NCBI GenBank assembly: GCA_946628525.1
Contig: CAMOWO010000001.1
Span: 1-23,708 of the forward strand
Direction of reading: 5' to 3'
DNA length: 23,708 bases
Source of the DNA: an uncultured Bacillota bacterium
GTDB lineage: Bacteria > Bacillota_A > Clostridia > Peptostreptococcales > Anaerovoracaceae
Each line of letters starts with the position of its first letter. Position 1 is the first letter of the stretch. Shown one piece after another: positions 23,397 through 23,708 of this stretch. A model generated the notes under the pieces. The model was not told the origin of the DNA. It saw only the letters and a program-made list of their open reading frames with translations, and did no database searches. The translations under genes were made by a program, and so were the position numbers.

Positions 23397-23683
23397 TCCT
23401 CTGCATCAAGCTCATCAAGATCCCTGAATCTGCCAGATTCTACATCTTCAAGCCCATTTTGAATCTTTTCGCGTATTTGTCCTGCTGTCATTCTTTCTGC
23501 ATTTACAGAATCAGGAAATTGCTTTATCGTAACAGGAAACGGGATGCCGCCAACCATACTTATCTGTCTCAGATAAATATCAATCGCGGTAGACATAGAT
23601 ATTCCAAGCTGTGATAGTACCATTTCCGCATTATGTTTTACGTCTGGATTTACGCGAAGGTTTAATGTCGTATTCTTGTCCAT
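23393..23683 (-). CDS. RelB/DinJ-type antitoxin
   Basis: A 96-residue antitoxin of the RelB/DinJ family. The N-terminal NTTLNLRVNPDVKHNAEMV is the ribbon-helix-helix DNA-binding part, followed by LSQLGISMSTAIDIYLRQI and GGIPFPV, all typical of DinJ. The acidic C-terminal part would wrap the toxin. GAGGAGG precedes ATG 23683. The gene looks intact, but its partner toxin is truncated, so it is an orphan antitoxin here. Such proteins repress their own promoter, which would lie at or beyond the right edge of the window. Confidence 0.88.
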   Translation of the reverse strand: MDKNTTLNLRVNPDVKHNAEMVLSQLGISMSTAIDIYLRQISMVGGIPFPVTIKQFPDSVNAERMTAGQIREKIQNGLEDVESGRFRDLDELDAEE

Positions 23684-23708
23684 TGATATTTCCTCCTCGC
23701 GGCAACTG

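Overview
The window looks like the chromosome of a strictly anaerobic, mid-GC member of the Clostridia. The signs are an oxygen-sensitive class III ribonucleotide reductase, a two-subunit glycine-decarboxylase-type protein pair, a glutaconate-type CoA-transferase, two NhaC-family antiporters and Gram-positive-style AGGAGG ribosome binding sites. I cannot name the species. I saw no tRNA, rRNA, CRISPR array or intact insertion sequence.

Region 1 (1-420) holds the 5' part of a cyclophilin-type lipoprotein, its probable promoter, and the strong terminator of the next operon.

Region 2 (421-12588, minus strand) is one compact ten-gene operon. In transcription order it encodes an NhaC-type antiporter, a saccharopine-dehydrogenase-like oxidoreductase, GcvPA-like and GcvPB-like PLP subunits, an AcoX-like ATP-NAD-kinase-fold protein, an SDR dehydrogenase, a CoA-acylating aldehyde dehydrogenase, GctA/GctB CoA-transferase and an SLC23/NCS2-like permease. 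A near-consensus sigma-54 promoter (12681-12696) precedes it. A 25-bp palindrome lies about 130 bp upstream of the expected transcription start. The divergent neighbour (12903-14678) is a sensor-PAS-AAA+-Fis sigma-54 activator. The set reads as an inducible catabolic system: uptake, redox opening, PLP chemistry, oxidation to an acyl-CoA and CoA transfer. Its substrate cannot be read from the sequence. It is the best candidate here for an undescribed system.

Region 3 (14679-15633) is a scar. After the activator comes a minus-strand terminator, then four almost abutting hairpins. Next are two gene ends joined back to back near 15050: the last ~34 codons of a flavin oxidoreductase (minus) and the last ~146 codons of an aldehyde dehydrogenase (plus).

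Region 4 (15634-18785, minus) is a three-gene operon: a second NhaC-type antiporter, a membrane-anchored FN3-like protein and an acyl-ACP thioesterase.

Region 5 (19053-22132, minus) is the anaerobic ribonucleotide reductase operon, nrdD - a 55-residue ORF - nrdG. The small ORF carries the C-terminal glycyl-radical-like segment that is normally fused to NrdD. The promoter is overlaid by two NrdR-like boxes spaced 32 bp.

Region 6 (22167-23683) holds an N-terminal remnant of a YjiH-like membrane protein, an intact acetolactate decarboxylase (budA), and a RelB/DinJ-type antitoxin whose YafQ-like toxin gene is cut off against the end of budA.
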